Assembly (NCBI RefSeq): GCF_000721235.1
Contig: NZ_JOFH01000023.1
Coordinates: forward strand, 135,386-199,385
Reading direction: 5' to 3'
Length of the DNA: 64,000 nucleotides
DNA from: Streptomyces olivaceus
GTDB lineage: Bacteria; Actinomycetota; Actinomycetes; Streptomycetales; Streptomycetaceae
The notes under the pieces are model-generated. The model worked only from the letters and a program-made list of their open reading frames with translations, made no database searches and was not told where the DNA came from. This document shows positions 34,422 to 44,401 of this stretch, in pieces. The position numbers and the translations under genes are program-made. Numbering within the stretch: the stretch's first letter is position 1; every line of letters starts with the position of its first letter.

Positions 34422-35411
34422 GTGATCTCTCCGGTCCCCTCGATGCCCCGGAGCGCCCACCGGCAACGGCCGGAGGCGACTCCCTACGTCGACCTCACCC
34501 GCCCCGAGTGGAGCGCGCTGCGCGACAAGACGCCGCTGCCGCTGACCGCCGAGGAGGTCGAGAAGCTGCGCGGCCTCGGCGACGTCATCGACCTCGACGA
34601 GGTGCGGGACATCTACCTCCCGCTCTCCCGGCTCCTCAACCTCTACGTCGGCGCCACCGACGGCCTGCGCGGCGCCCTGAACACCTTCCTCGGCGCGCAG
34701 GGCTCCCAGTCCGGCACCCCCTTCGTGATAGGGGTCGCCGGCTCGGTCGCGGTCGGCAAGTCCACCGTCGCCCGCCTGCTCCAGGCGCTGCTCTCCCGCT
34801 GGCCCGAGCACCCGCGCGTGGAGCTGGTCACGACCGACGGCTTCCTGCTGCCGACGCGGGAGCTGGAGGCGCGCGGCCTGATGTCGCGGAAGGGGTTCCC
34901 CGAGTCGTACGACCGCCGGGCCCTGACCCGCTTCGTCGCCGACATCAAGGCGGGCAAGGCGGAGGTGACCGCGCCCGTCTACTCCCACCTCATCTACGAC
35001 ATCGTCCCGGACCAGCGGCTCGTCGTCCGCCGCCCCGACATCCTGATCGTCGAGGGCCTCAACGTCCTCCAGCCCGCCCTGCCCGGCAAGGACGGCCGCA
35101 CCAGGGTCGGCCTCGCCGACTACTTCGACTTCAGCGTGTACGTCGACGCGCGCACCGAGGACATCGAGCGCTGGTACCTCAGCCGCTTCCGCAAGCTGCG
35201 TGCGACCGCCTTCCAGAACCCGTCCTCGTACTTCCGCAAGTACACCCAGGTGTCGGAGGAGGAGGCCCTCGACTACGCCCGCACCACCTGGCGCACCATC
35301 AACAAGGTGAACCTGGTGGAGAACGTGGCCCCCACCCGGGGCCGGGCCACCCTGGTGCTGCGCAAGGGCCCGGACCACAAGGTGCAGCGCCTCAGCCTGC
35401 GGAAGTTGTGA
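34422..35411 (+). CDS. coaA: Type I pantothenate kinase CoaA
   Basis: This 329-residue P-loop kinase phosphorylates pantothenate, the controlling step of coenzyme A synthesis. The Walker [47 protein letters not shown] and the C-terminal [10 protein letters not shown] are intact. Length is family-typical. The GTG start begins [11 protein letters not shown]; a later Met is possible. It precedes the DUF389 gene by 32 nt and may share a transcript. Confidence 0.95.
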   Translation: MISPVPSMPRSAHRQRPEATPYVDLTRPEWSALRDKTPLPLTAEEVEKLRGLGDVIDLDEVRDIYLPLSRLLNLYVGATDGLRGALNTFLGAQGSQSGTPFVIGVAGSVAVGKSTVARLLQALLSRWPEHPRVELVTTDGFLLPTRELEARGLMSRKGFPESYDRRALTRFVADIKAGKAEVTAPVYSHLIYDIVPDQRLVVRRPDILIVEGLNVLQPALPGKDGRTRVGLADYFDFSVYVDARTEDIERWYLSRFRKLRATAFQNPSSYFRKYTQVSEEEALDYARTTWRTINKVNLVENVAPTRGRATLVLRKGPDHKVQRLSLRKL

Positions 35412-35443
35412 CGCGAGCCGCCCCCCGGCGGTAGAAATACCGG

Positions 35444-36394
35444 ATGCTGCAGCTGCGCGTGATCGCCCCGGCCGACCGCACCGACGAGGTGGTCCACCTG
35501 ATCGGCCGCACGGTCGGCACCACCCACCTCGTCGTCCTGCCGGGCGCCGCCCGCGACCCCGAGGGCGACGTCGTCATGTGCGACGTGGCCCGCGAGGCCG
35601 GCGACGAACTCATCAACGGCCTGCGCGGGCTTGGCCTGGAGAGCTGCGGCGCCATCACCGCCGAGAACATCGCCCTGTCCCTGTCGGAGCGCGCCGACCG
35701 GGCGGAACGGGACGCGCCCGGCGAGGCGGCCGACGCGGTGCTGTGGGAGCAGCTGGAGGAGGCGACGCACGAGGAGTCGACCCTCTCCGTCACCTACGTC
35801 GCCTTCATCACGCTGGCCACGATGATCGCGGCCTGCGGTGTCGTCCTCGACAACGCCATCCTGATCGTGGGCGCGATGGCGGTCGGCCCGGAGTTCGGCC
35901 CCCTCGCCGGCATCTGCACGGCGATCGTCCAGCGCGCCCCGCGCCTCGCCCTGCGCTCCCTGACGGCCCTGCTGGTGGGGTTCGCGGCGGCGATGGCGGT
36001 GACGGTGGGCTTCAGCTGGATCATGGCGGCGTTCGGCCTCTTCAGCGAGGCCAAGCTGGAGGGCGAGCGGCCCAACACCGGCTTCGTCTACGCGCCGGAC
36101 GCCTTCTCCTTCGTGGTGGCGGTCCTGGCCGGCGTCGCGGGCACGCTCTCCCTGACCTCGGCGAAGTCCGGTGCCCTGGTGGGCGTCGCCATCTCGGTCA
36201 CCACGGTCCCGGCCGCCGCGAACGCGGCCGTGGCCCTGAGCCTCGGCGACACGAAGCAGACGGTGGGCTCCACCGAACAGCTCCTCCTCAACCTGGCCGG
36301 CATCGTCCTGGCCGGCACCCTGACGCTGCTGGCCCAGAAGGCACTCTGGTCGACCCGGCGCAACCGACTGACCAAACCCGACGACTCCGGGTGA
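35444..36394 (+). CDS. DUF389 family membrane protein
   Basis: This 316-residue protein has an N-terminal soluble domain of about 110 residues (ferredoxin-like, VIAPADRTDEVVHLIGRTVGTTHLVVL) and then about six transmembrane segments. They include VAFITLATMIAACGVVL, LIVGAMAVGPEFGPLAGI and VVAVLAGVAGTLSL. This is the DUF389 architecture; the molecular function of the family is unknown. The gene follows coaA closely on the same strand. Confidence 0.92.
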   Translation: MLQLRVIAPADRTDEVVHLIGRTVGTTHLVVLPGAARDPEGDVVMCDVAREAGDELINGLRGLGLESCGAITAENIALSLSERADRAERDAPGEAADAVLWEQLEEATHEESTLSVTYVAFITLATMIAACGVVLDNAILIVGAMAVGPEFGPLAGICTAIVQRAPRLALRSLTALLVGFAAAMAVTVGFSWIMAAFGLFSEAKLEGERPNTGFVYAPDAFSFVVAVLAGVAGTLSLTSAKSGALVGVAISVTTVPAAANAAVALSLGDTKQTVGSTEQLLLNLAGIVLAGTLTLLAQKALWSTRRNRLTKPDDSG

Positions 36395-36403
36395 GGGCAC
36401 CAA

Positions 36404-36490
36404 CCCAGGGGCGCGGGGCGCTGCTGATGTGCGGCTCCGCCGCGCGGACGCGACCAGCCACGACGAACCCGCAGCCCGCGAAGCACAGAA
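36404..36490. repeat. Dispersed Streptomyces intergenic repeat (GGGGCGCGGGG...ACGACGAACCCGCAGC type)
   Basis: The segment between the DUF389 gene and glmM contains AGGGGCGCGGGG, then GATGTGCGGCTCCGCCGCG, GCGACCAGCCACGACGAACC and CGCAGC. I recall this order of blocks as a very common intergenic sequence in Streptomyces genomes. It has no open frame. The copy number cannot be checked within this window. Confidence 0.55.
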
Positions 36491-36539
36491 CCCCCGTCCC
36501 CGACCCGGCCCGGCCCGGCCCCGACCCGATCCCGCCGAA

Positions 36540-37898
36540 CTACCCCAACGCAGACTTCACGACATCGGCCAGCCGCCCGGCGACAGACCGAGCCTGCTCG
36601 ATGTCCGCGGCCTCCACCATGACCCGCACGAGCGGCTCGGTCCCCGAGGACCGCAGCAGCACCCGCCCGGTGCTGCCCAGCTCCCGCTCCGCCTCGGCCA
36701 CGGCGGTCGCCAGCTCGGCAGAGCTCGTCACCCGCGACTTGTCCACGTCCGGCACGTTGATCAGTACCTGCGGCAGCCGCTCCATGACCGACGCGAGGTC
36801 CCGCAGCGTACGGCCGCTCTGCGCGACCCGCGCGGCCAGCATCAGGCCGGTCAGCGTGCCGTCGCCGGTGGTGGCGTGGTCGAGGATGATGACGTGTCCC
36901 GACTGCTCGCCGCCGAGGGCGAGGCCGTGCTCCTTCATCTCCTCCAGGACGTACCGGTCGCCGACCGCCGTCTGCACGAACCGGATGCCCTCGCGCTCCA
37001 TGGCCAGCTTGAAGCCCAGGTTGGACATGACGGTCGCCACGACGGTGTCCTCGCGCAGCGCCTCGCGCTCCCGCATCGCCAGCGCCAGCACGGCGAGGAT
37101 CTGGTCGCCGTCGACCTCCGCGCCGGTGTGGTCCACGGCCAGGCACCGGTCGGCGTCGCCGTCGTGGGCGATGCCGAGGTCGGCGCCGTGCTCGACGACG
37201 GCGGCCTTGAGCAGGTCGAGGTGGGTGGAGCCGCAGCCGTCGTTGATGTTGAGGCCGTCGGGCACCGCTCCGATGGTCACCAGCTCGGCGCCGGCCCGGG
37301 CGAACGCCTCCGGCGAGACGCGGGAGGCCGCGCCGTGCGCCTCGTCGAGGACGATCTTCAGACCGTCGAGGCGGTTCGGAAGGACGCCGACGAGGTGGGC
37401 GACGTACTGGTCGAGCCCCTGGTCGTAGTCGCGGACGCGGCCGACGCCGGCGCCGGTCGGGCGGTCCCAGGGGGCGCCGGTGCGGTGCTCGGCGTAGACG
37501 GACTCGATGCGGTCCTCCAGCTCGTCGGCGAGCTTGTGACCGCCGCGGGCGAAGAACTTGATGCCGTTGTCGGGCATGGCGTTGTGGCTGGCGGAGAGCA
37601 TCACGCCGAGGTCCGCGCCGAGCGCGCCGGTGAGGTGGGCCACGGCGGGCGTCGGCAGCACGCCCACGCGCAGCACGTCCACGCCGGCGCTGGCCAGGCC
37701 CGCGACCACGGCGGCTTCCAGGAACTCCCCGGAGGCGCGCGGGTCGCGGCCGACCACCGCGGTCGCCCGGTGGCCGGCGAAGGTGCCCGCCTCGGCCAGT
37801 ACGTGCGCCGCGGCGACGGAGAGCCCGAGCGCCAGCTCGGCCGTCAGATCCGCGTTGGCGACGCCGCGCACGCCGTCCGTGCCGAAGAGTCGTCCCAC
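36540..37898 (-). CDS. glmM: Phosphoglucosamine mutase GlmM
   Basis: This 452-residue enzyme converts glucosamine-6-phosphate to glucosamine-1-phosphate, the step after GlmS. The phosphoserine loop [16 protein letters not shown], the metal loop DGDADRC and the sugar-binding GGEQSGH are present. The C-terminal phosphate-binding [15 protein letters not shown] is intact. The GTG start follows AGGAGG closely. In transcription direction it lies 295 nt downstream of rpsI, behind a terminator and an unusual octamer repeat. Confidence 0.96.
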   Translation of the reverse strand: MGRLFGTDGVRGVANADLTAELALGLSVAAAHVLAEAGTFAGHRATAVVGRDPRASGEFLEAAVVAGLASAGVDVLRVGVLPTPAVAHLTGALGADLGVMLSASHNAMPDNGIKFFARGGHKLADELEDRIESVYAEHRTGAPWDRPTGAGVGRVRDYDQGLDQYVAHLVGVLPNRLDGLKIVLDEAHGAASRVSPEAFARAGAELVTIGAVPDGLNINDGCGSTHLDLLKAAVVEHGADLGIAHDGDADRCLAVDHTGAEVDGDQILAVLALAMREREALREDTVVATVMSNLGFKLAMEREGIRFVQTAVGDRYVLEEMKEHGLALGGEQSGHVIILDHATTGDGTLTGLMLAARVAQSGRTLRDLASVMERLPQVLINVPDVDKSRVTSSAELATAVAEAERELGSTGRVLLRSSGTEPLVRVMVEAADIEQARSVAGRLADVVKSALG

Positions 37899-38013
37899 TT
37901 GTCCTCCTGAGGAAACGTCAATTCCGGGAGCGGCCGCGGGTGCGGCCCGCGCAGTCGGCTCCCGAGGTCACGGCCTCGCGTCGTAACCCACCCGCCCGGC
38001 CATCCGATCACAC

Positions 38014-38099
38014 AAGCCTTTGAGCTTCTCAACACTCGAACGTCTCGGCATCTGAACATCTCGACATCTCAAGATTTCAGCCTCTGAGCGTCTGAACGT
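38014..38099. repeat. Imperfect 8-bp tandem repeat between rpsI and glmM
   Basis: From 38044 to 38099 seven consecutive octamers follow in register: CTCGGCAT, CTGAACAT, CTCGACAT, CTCAAGAT, TTCAGCCT, CTGAGCGT, CTGAACGT. Consensus CT(C/G)(A/G)(A/G)C(A/G)T. Further degenerate units extend upstream to about 38014. The tract is non-coding, lies upstream of glmM and is far less GC-rich than its surroundings. A protein-binding array or a slippage relic are both possible. Confidence 0.8.
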
Positions 38100-38135
38100 C
38101 TTGTGCCGTTATACGCCCCACGACGGGGATAAACG

Positions 38136-38173
38136 AACGCCCCGGCAGCACAGTGGCGTGCCGCCGGGGCGTT
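38136..38173 (-). terminator. rpsI terminator hairpin
   Basis: AACGCCCCGGC (38136-38146) and GCCGGGGCGTT (38163-38173) form a perfect 11-bp stem with a 16-nt loop, 20 nt after the rpsI stop codon. It should end the rplM-rpsI transcript before the octamer repeat and glmM. Confidence 0.85.
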
Positions 38174-38193
38174 CGGAGTACAGCGGGTGCGAC

Positions 38194-38706
38194 TTAGCGC
38201 TTGCTGTACTGCGGAGCCTTGCGGGCCTTCTTCAGACCGGCCTTCTTCCGCTCGACCGCACGGTCGTCACGGGTCAGGTAACCGGCCTTCTTGAGCGCGC
38301 CGCGGTTGTTGTCCACGTCGGCCTCGTTCAGCGCGCGGGCGACACCGAGACGGAGCGCACCGGCCTGACCGGAGACGCCGCCACCCGAGATGCGGGCGAT
38401 GACGTCGTAGCGGTTGTCCAGCTCGAGCACCTTGAAGGGCTCGTTGACTTCCTGCTGGTGCACCTTGTTCGGGAAGTAGTCCTCGAGCGTGCGCCCGTTG
38501 ACCTTCCACTTGCCGGTGCCCGGAACGATCCGGACACGGGCGATGGCGTTCTTGCGACGGCCCAGGCCGGCGGCCGGCTGGGGCTCGCCGAACGCGGAGG
38601 CCATGGACTCCGAGGTGTACTCGCCCTCGACGGGCACCTCGGACTCGGTGGTGTAGCTGTCGATGTCGATCTCTTCGAGCGGCTGCTCGGCAGTGGTCTC
38701 GGCCAC
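38194..38706 (-). CDS. rpsI: 30S ribosomal protein S9
   Basis: This 170-residue S9 has the conserved core ([24 protein letters not shown]) and the basic C-terminus ending KAPQYSKR, which reaches the P-site tRNA. An acidic N-terminal extension of about 45 residues is absent from E. coli S9 and typical of actinomycetes. It starts with GTG, 42 nt after rplM, in the classic L13-S9 operon. Confidence 0.97.
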   Translation of the reverse strand: MAETTAEQPLEEIDIDSYTTESEVPVEGEYTSESMASAFGEPQPAAGLGRRKNAIARVRIVPGTGKWKVNGRTLEDYFPNKVHQQEVNEPFKVLELDNRYDVIARISGGGVSGQAGALRLGVARALNEADVDNNRGALKKAGYLTRDDRAVERKKAGLKKARKAPQYSKR

Positions 38707-38748
38707 GATGCTCCTCAGATTCTCTTCAGTCTTAGGGGGTGGCCGGAA

Positions 38749-39192
38749 TTACTGCGCGACCTGGGTGATCTCGAACGGCTGCGGCTGCTGCGCGCCGTGC
38801 GGGTGCTGGTCACCCTTGTAGACCTTCAGCTTCGAGAGCATCTGACGGCCCAGGGAGTTCTTCGGGAGCATGCCCTTGACGGCCTTCTCGATGGCCTTCT
38901 CCGGGTTCTTGTCGAGCAGCTCGTCGTAGCGCACGGAGCGCAGACCGCCCGGGTAGCCGGAGTGGCGGTACGCCATCTTCTGGGTCCGCTTGTTGCCGGA
39001 GAGGTGCACCTTGTCGGCGTTGATGATGATGACGAAGTCACCGGTGTCGACGTGGGGCGCGTAGATCGGCTTGTGCTTGCCGCGCAGGATGGAGGCCGTG
39101 GTGGAGGCCAGACGCCCCAGGACGACGTCCTGGGCGTCGATGACGTGCCACTGGCGCGTCACATCGCCGGGCTTGGGGCTGTACGTACGCAC
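38749..39192 (-). CDS. rplM: 50S ribosomal protein L13
   Basis: This 147-residue protein is an early assembler of the large subunit. The conserved [17 protein letters not shown] and the [24 protein letters not shown] segments are present. GTG start. It is the first gene of the rplM-rpsI operon. The 207 bases upstream to the glycosyltransferase-like gene should hold its promoter; I could not assign hexamers. Confidence 0.97.
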   Translation of the reverse strand: MRTYSPKPGDVTRQWHVIDAQDVVLGRLASTTASILRGKHKPIYAPHVDTGDFVIIINADKVHLSGNKRTQKMAYRHSGYPGGLRSVRYDELLDKNPEKAIEKAVKGMLPKNSLGRQMLSKLKVYKGDQHPHGAQQPQPFEITQVAQ

Positions 39193-39399
39193 GGTTCGTA
39201 GCCTTCGCTTCTTCAGTGAGTGGTCCTGACATGGTCACCGAAGACGATCACGACAGCCCTGACCGCACTGCGGTGACGCATACCGCGTGCGAGTCGCTGG
39301 TCATCGGTCCCGGTGGACCGGTGTAAGGGCCCCTCACGTGAGAATGAGCAAGCCAATACACATACAGCTGTGCAGAATACCCGGGCCCCGGCGGCCCGG

Positions 39400-40608
39400 T
39401 CAAAACGGGGCCGCGGGGGCCCGCTCGGGCTCCGGCGCCCGCTCCGGCGGCACCACTGCGCCGCCGGAGTCCGCCGCACCCGACCGGGCCTGCCGGGCGA
39501 CCGTCACCGCGAGCACACACAGGGTGAACGCGTCCCGGAACGCCCGCCGCCGCTCCGACTCCAGCCAGGGCCAGCCCGTCCCCGGCACCTGGGGCACCAG
39601 GGCGATCCAGAACCACACCCCGCGGGCCACGGAACCGGCGTACGGCAGCCCGGCGAGCAGCAGCGGCAGGGCGACCAGGAGGTAGTGGTCGTAGGACGGC
39701 CGGGAGACGAGGAACGCCGCGAGCATCAGGCCAGCGCCGGTCTCCGCGAGCCGCAGCGGCCCGGGGTCCGCGCGGCGCCAGCGCCGGTACGCGCAGAGCA
39801 CCCCGGCGCAGGCCCCCGCCGCCGCGAGCCCCTGCGCGAGCGGCTGCGGCACCCCGAGCCTGGGCAGCACGGCGGCCGGGGACGCCTCGTAGAGCCGTAC
39901 GAAGCCGTCGTCGCCGTGGAGCAGGAAGGGCAGGGTGCGGGTGAAGAAGCCGGCCGGGTCGGGCATCGCGAGCGCCGCGGCCCCGGAGGCCAGCGCGGGC
40001 ACCAGGACCGCCGCCGCCAGCGCCCGCCACCGTCCGGCGAAGACGAAGAGCAGGACGACCGGCGCGAGCAGCGGCTTGAGCGCCACGGCCGCACCGATCA
40101 CCGCGCCCGCCGCCGTCCACCTCCCCCGGCTCGCCAGCAGCAGGCAGAGCGGGAGCGCCACCGCCGCCGTCACCGTCCAGTTGCCGAGCCGCACCAGGTG
40201 CCCGAACGGCGCGAAGCCCAGCGTGAGACCGGTCAGCCCGAGCACCGCGAGCCGGCTGCCGAGCGGCACCCGGTGCAGGCGCAGCGCGCAGGCCCAGGCC
40301 AGGGCCAGGAGGGCCGTCACCGCGCACGGAACCAGGACCCGCAGCACCCCGGCGGGCAGCAGCGCCTGCGGCACGGCGGCCAGGACCGCGCTCGGCAGGT
40401 AGAGGAAGTGCGGGTCGTCGTACGGGGAGCCGCCGTCCAGCCAGGTGCAGGCGGCCCGCACGACGATCGCGTTGTCCATCCCACCGCCCGGAGCCACCCG
40501 CGCCGCGTGGCCGGCGCAGGCCGCGAGGACCACCCCGAGCACCGCCCACAGGTGCCCGCCCGCCGGTCGCACCAACCACCCCGACATGTCGCTTTTGCCC
40601 GTCCGCAT
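39400..40608 (-). CDS. Glycosyltransferase-87-like (DUF2029) polytopic membrane protein
   Basis: This 402-residue protein has about ten hydrophobic segments and the GT87 pattern: an early extracytoplasmic loop DNAIVVRAACTWLDGGSPYDDPHFLYLPSAV and a later LKPLLAPVVLLFVFAGRWRALAAA. Related actinobacterial enzymes transfer mannose from polyprenyl-phosphate donors to cell-envelope glycans. The acceptor here is unknown. I start at ATG 40608 because the upstream extension looks non-coding. It is divergent from a secreted-protein gene. Confidence 0.8.
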   Translation of the reverse strand: MRTGKSDMSGWLVRPAGGHLWAVLGVVLAACAGHAARVAPGGGMDNAIVVRAACTWLDGGSPYDDPHFLYLPSAVLAAVPQALLPAGVLRVLVPCAVTALLALAWACALRLHRVPLGSRLAVLGLTGLTLGFAPFGHLVRLGNWTVTAAVALPLCLLLASRGRWTAAGAVIGAAVALKPLLAPVVLLFVFAGRWRALAAAVLVPALASGAAALAMPDPAGFFTRTLPFLLHGDDGFVRLYEASPAAVLPRLGVPQPLAQGLAAAGACAGVLCAYRRWRRADPGPLRLAETGAGLMLAAFLVSRPSYDHYLLVALPLLLAGLPYAGSVARGVWFWIALVPQVPGTGWPWLESERRRAFRDAFTLCVLAVTVARQARSGAADSGGAVVPPERAPEPERAPAAPF

Positions 40609-40682
40609 GCCCGGAACGCTAGGCCCTGCGCCCCCTGAACACCGGCACCAGCACGCCACCCGGCCCGTCTAAGATGCGCCCC

Positions 40683-41594
40683 ATGAGCTTTGGGCAGGGG
40701 GGACCTCAGTCGCAGTGGGATCCCTGGAAACCGCAATCGCAGCAGCCGCAGCAGCAGCCGCAACCGCAGCAGCAGCCCTGGAACAGTGGTGACAGCGGCA
40801 GCACCCCGGACTGGGCGGCCCTCGCCGACGCCTCCGAGGCCCGCGCCAGGCGGCGCCGGCTGCTGTTCATCGGCGGCGGCGCGCTGGCCACCGTGGCGAT
40901 AGCCGGCGCCGTGGCCGTGGCCGTCGTCTCCGCGGGCGGCTCCGACCAGGCCTCCGACGGCCCCGCCTCGCAGCTCCCCTCGGCGGCGGACATACCCAGC
41001 GCGTCGGCGACCGATCCCTCCTTCGCCCCGACCAGCGCGCCGCCGCCGCTGGACCCGAAGGACTTCGTCTCCAGCGCCAAGAAGGACAAGGCCCCGCTCA
41101 GCCCCGACCTGCTCTTCCCCGGCACGCAGCTGACCATGGGCGAGACGGTGTACAAGAAGGGCCCGACGGCCGACACCCGCACGTGCGGCTCCGCCGTCCA
41201 GGGCACCCTCCCCAAGGTGCTCGACACCAACAAGTGCACGCGCCTGATCCGCGTCACCTACACCCAGGGCGACACCGCCGTGACGGTCGGCGTCGCCGTC
41301 TTCGACGAGGAGGCGCAGGCCGCGAAGGCGAAGAAGGACGCCGACGAGAAGAGCATCGTGCGCTCCCTGTCCGGCGGCGGCGTCAAGTCCTTCTGCACCG
41401 GCGCCGTCTGCCGCTCCACCACCAACTCCTACGGCCGCTACGCCTACTTCACCGTCGCCGGCTTCACGGGCGGCAAGGACGTCACCGAGAAGTCCACCGA
41501 GGTGTTCCGGGCCGGTGACGACCTGGCCGAGTTCGCCTTCCAGCAGATCCGCCGGCGCGGCCAGGCCCAGGCTTCGGCGGCGGCGGAGGGCTGA
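40683..41594 (+). CDS. Membrane-anchored protein with glutamine-rich cytoplasmic tail
   Basis: This 303-residue protein of unknown function begins with about 40 residues of Gln/Pro repeats (QPQQQPQPQQQPW). One transmembrane helix (RLLFIGGGALATVAIAGAVAVAVVSAGG, about 60-88) follows, then a 210-residue exported domain. That domain has four cysteines (TRTCGSAV, TNKCTRL, KSFCTGAVCRS) likely to form two disulphides. No enzymatic motif is visible. A second ATG at 40674 is possible. Its end is only 36 nt from convergent truA, with a GC-rich palindromic gap. Confidence 0.78.
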   Translation: MSFGQGGPQSQWDPWKPQSQQPQQQPQPQQQPWNSGDSGSTPDWAALADASEARARRRRLLFIGGGALATVAIAGAVAVAVVSAGGSDQASDGPASQLPSAADIPSASATDPSFAPTSAPPPLDPKDFVSSAKKDKAPLSPDLLFPGTQLTMGETVYKKGPTADTRTCGSAVQGTLPKVLDTNKCTRLIRVTYTQGDTAVTVGVAVFDEEAQAAKAKKDADEKSIVRSLSGGGVKSFCTGAVCRSTTNSYGRYAYFTVAGFTGGKDVTEKSTEVFRAGDDLAEFAFQQIRRRGQAQASAAAEG

Positions 41595-41630
41595 GCCCCA
41601 CCGCCCCGGCGCCCGCGCGGGCCGGCGCGC

Positions 41631-42488
41631 TCAGCAGCAGCCGGCCCCCGGCAGCGACCGCTTGTTGCGCGCCTCCCTGCTGCGGGCCGCCAGCAGTTCG
41701 TCGGCCGGGTAGCCGACCTCCTCCAGGGTCAGCCCGTGCGGCCGTACGACGTGCACGGCGGAGTCCCGTACGCCCGCCGCCAGCACCTTCGCCGGCCAGT
41801 CCGGCGGACGGTGGCCGTCGCCGACAAACAGCAGCGCCCCGATCAGCGAGCGCACCATGTTGTGGCAGAAGGCGTCGGCCCGCACGGTGGCGGTGACGAT
41901 CCCGTCGTCCGCGCCCCGCACCAGGCTCAGCTCCTGCAGCGTGCGGATGGTGGTGGCGCCCTCCCGCTTCTTGCAGTACGCGGCGAAGTCGTGTTCCCCG
42001 AGCAGTCCGCGGGCGGCCTCGTTCATGGCGTCCACGTCCAACGGCCAGTCGTGCCAGAGCACATGACCGCGCAGCAGCGGATCGACGCCGCCCGGGTTGT
42101 CGGTCACGCGGTAGGCGTAGCGCCGCCAGACCGCCGAGAAGCGGGCGTTGAAGCCGCTGGGCGCCTCACGCAGCGCCCAGACCCGCACGTCCCTGGGCAG
42201 CCGCCCGGCGAGCCGCTTGAGCAGCTTCCCGTGGTGCTCGGCCCACACCTCGCGCTCAAGATCGACGTGCGCGACCTGCCCCCGGGCGTGCACCCCGGCG
42301 TCGGTGCGCCCCGCCACGGTCAGCTCGTACGTCCGGTGCGACCGGGTCACGGTCCGCAGCGCGTCCTCGATCTCCCCCTGCACGGTGCGCCGCCCACCGG
42401 CCTGCTTGGCCCAGCCGGAGAACTCGCTCCCGTCGTAGGAGAGGTCCAGCCGCACCCGCACGAACCCGGGCTCCACTTCGTCACTCAC
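41631..42488 (-). CDS. truA: tRNA pseudouridine synthase A
   Basis: This 285-residue enzyme makes pseudouridine at positions 38-40 of tRNAs. The catalytic aspartate is in [26 protein letters not shown] N-terminus, WRRYAYRV and the [14 protein letters not shown] segment are all conserved. GTG start. It lies downstream of rplQ in the same direction, but a strong hairpin between them suggests reduced read-through. Confidence 0.95.
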   Translation of the reverse strand: MSDEVEPGFVRVRLDLSYDGSEFSGWAKQAGGRRTVQGEIEDALRTVTRSHRTYELTVAGRTDAGVHARGQVAHVDLEREVWAEHHGKLLKRLAGRLPRDVRVWALREAPSGFNARFSAVWRRYAYRVTDNPGGVDPLLRGHVLWHDWPLDVDAMNEAARGLLGEHDFAAYCKKREGATTIRTLQELSLVRGADDGIVTATVRADAFCHNMVRSLIGALLFVGDGHRPPDWPAKVLAAGVRDSAVHVVRPHGLTLEEVGYPADELLAARSREARNKRSLPGAGCC

Positions 42489-42515
42489 CCAGAGATCCTC
42501 TCAGCCGAAACGAAA

Positions 42516-42546
42516 GCGGGCCCGCCCTTGAAAAGGACGGACCCGC
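42516..42546 (-). terminator. rplQ terminator hairpin
   Basis: On the minus strand GCGGGTCCGTCCTT and AAGGGCGGGCCCGC pair at 12 of 14 positions around a 3-nt loop, 12 nt after the rplQ stop, followed by TTTCGTTTCGG. This is the best intrinsic-terminator shape in the ribosomal region. Confidence 0.85.
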
Positions 42547-42557
42547 GGCCGGAACGC

Positions 42558-43064
42558 TTACGCGTCCTTCGACTCCTCGGCCGGAGCCTCGTCGTCGGCC
42601 TTGGTCGTGTCGACCTTGGTCTCGGACACCTCGGCGGAGCCCTCCGCGTCCTTGGCGGCACGCTTCGTCGCGGCCTCGGCCTCACCGGTGGCCTCCTGGG
42701 CCACGGTCAGCGCCTCGACCAGCTCGATGACGGCCATGGGCGCGTTGTCGCCACGGCGGTTACCGATCTTGGTGATCCGGGTGTAACCACCGGGACGGTT
42801 CTCGTAGCGCGGGCCGATCTCGGTGAAGAGCGTGTGGACGACGCTCTTGTCCGAGATCACCTGGAGCACCTGACGGCGGTTGTGAAGGTCGCCCTTCTTC
42901 GCCTTGGTGACCAGACGCTCGGCGTACGGACGCAGCTTGCGCGCCTTCGCCTCGGTGGTGGTGATGCGGCCGTGCTCGAACAGCGACTTCGCGAGGTTCG
43001 CGATGAGCAGCTTCTCGTGCGCGGCACTGCCGCCCAGACGGGCACCCTTGGTGGGCTTCGGCAT
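42558..43064 (-). CDS. rplQ: 50S ribosomal protein L17
   Basis: This 168-residue L17 has the conserved core [51 protein letters not shown]. An acidic/Ala-rich C-terminal tail of about 50 residues ([21 protein letters not shown]...) is absent from E. coli and typical of actinomycetes. It follows rpoA after 191 nt and is the last ribosomal gene of this cluster, ending at a hairpin. Confidence 0.97.
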   Translation of the reverse strand: MPKPTKGARLGGSAAHEKLLIANLAKSLFEHGRITTTEAKARKLRPYAERLVTKAKKGDLHNRRQVLQVISDKSVVHTLFTEIGPRYENRPGGYTRITKIGNRRGDNAPMAVIELVEALTVAQEATGEAEAATKRAAKDAEGSAEVSETKVDTTKADDEAPAEESKDA

Positions 43065-43255
43065 GATGTTTCTCCTAGGTGTCTGCCCCGGCCGTATCAG
43101 GTACCGAGGTCAGTATCCGAGCAGGCGGCCGCCTGTCGGAGATCCGGGGCGTCTTCGCAGACGCCCCGGAGGATCCGCGCCCCGAAGGGGCTCGGAGAAC
43201 TGCGCGACCAGCCGCAGCCGGCCGGCAGTCGCAATCGAACCGCCGAACCGGGCTC

Positions 43256-44278
43256 TCAGTACTGCTCGGTCTCCACGAACCCGGCGTCCGCGTCGTCGTC
43301 GGCGCCGAAGGCGTCCGCGGCGGCGGTCGGGTCGAATCCGGGAGGCGAGTCCTTCAGCGCCAGCCCCATGCCCGCGAGCTTCGCCTTGACCTCGTCGATC
43401 GACTTCGCACCGAAGTTGCGGATGTCGAGCAGGTCCGCCTCCGAGCGGGCGACGAGCTCACCCACGGAGTGGATGCCCTCGCGCTTGAGGCAGTTGTACG
43501 ACCGAACGGTGAGCTCCAGCTCCTCGATCGGCAGCGCCAGGTCGGCGGCGAGGGCGGCGTCCGTCGGGGACGGGCCCATGTCGATGCCCTCGGCGTCGAT
43601 GTTCAGCTCGCGGGCGAGACCGAACAGCTCGACCAGGGTCTTGCCCGCGGAGGCCATGGCGTCACGGGGACGCATCGCCTGCTTGGTCTCGACGTCGACG
43701 ATCAGCTTGTCGAAGTCGGTGCGCTGCTCGACACGCGTGGCCTCGACCTTGTACGTGACCTTGAGGACCGGCGAGTAGATCGAGTCGACCGGGATGCGCC
43801 CGATCTCCTGACCGACCTGCTTGTTCTGCACGGCGGAGACGTAGCCGCGACCGCGCTCGACGGTCAGCTCCATCTCCAGCTTGCCCTTGCCGTTGAGCGT
43901 GGCGAGGACGAGGTCGGGGTTGTGCACCTCGACACCGGCCGGGGGCGCGATGTCGGCGGCGGTGACCAGACCCGGGCCCTGCTTGCGCAGGTACATCACG
44001 ACGGGCTCGTCGTGCTCCGAGGAGACGACCAGCTGCTTGATGTTGAGGATCAGGTCGGTGACGTCCTCCTTGACGCCCGGCACGGTGGTGAACTCGTGCA
44101 GGACACCGTCGATACGGATCGACGTGACCGCCGCACCCGGGATCGAGGACAGGAGGGTCCGGCGGAGGGAGTTGCCGAGGGTGTAGCCGAAGCCCGGCTC
44201 CAGCGGCTCGATGACGAACCGGGAGCGGAACTCGTCGACGACCTCTTCGGTCAACGAGGGACGCTGAGCGATCAGCAT
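43256..44278 (-). CDS. rpoA: DNA-directed RNA polymerase alpha subunit
   Basis: This 340-residue subunit nucleates polymerase assembly. The N-terminal dimerisation domain ([31 protein letters not shown]) and the C-terminal domain for UP elements and activators ([23 protein letters not shown]) are complete. Length is normal. The acidic extreme C-terminus ([16 protein letters not shown]) is typical of Streptomyces. It follows rpsK with a hairpin in the 123-nt gap and may also have its own promoter. Confidence 0.98.
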   Translation of the reverse strand: MLIAQRPSLTEEVVDEFRSRFVIEPLEPGFGYTLGNSLRRTLLSSIPGAAVTSIRIDGVLHEFTTVPGVKEDVTDLILNIKQLVVSSEHDEPVVMYLRKQGPGLVTAADIAPPAGVEVHNPDLVLATLNGKGKLEMELTVERGRGYVSAVQNKQVGQEIGRIPVDSIYSPVLKVTYKVEATRVEQRTDFDKLIVDVETKQAMRPRDAMASAGKTLVELFGLARELNIDAEGIDMGPSPTDAALAADLALPIEELELTVRSYNCLKREGIHSVGELVARSEADLLDIRNFGAKSIDEVKAKLAGMGLALKDSPPGFDPTAAADAFGADDDADAGFVETEQY

Positions 44279-44339
44279 GTGGTGATCCTTCAGTCAGGGG
44301 CGCCCGCTATTTGACGCCCGACTTGTACTGCAAGGGTAC

Positions 44340-44371
44340 GGGCGGTACGACCCGAAAGAGCCGTACCGCCC
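44340..44371 (-). other. Hairpin between rpsK and rpoA
   Basis: GGGCGGTACG (44340-44349) and CGTACCGCCC (44362-44371) form a perfect 10-bp stem with a 12-nt loop. It lies in the 123-nt gap between rpsK and rpoA. With no U-tract it may attenuate rather than stop transcription, adjusting the polymerase to ribosome ratio. TTGCAG lies just downstream on the minus strand and could be part of an rpoA promoter. Confidence 0.65.
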
Positions 44372-44401
44372 GGAAAACCCTCGTGAAGCGGTGAAGCGAG
44401 A

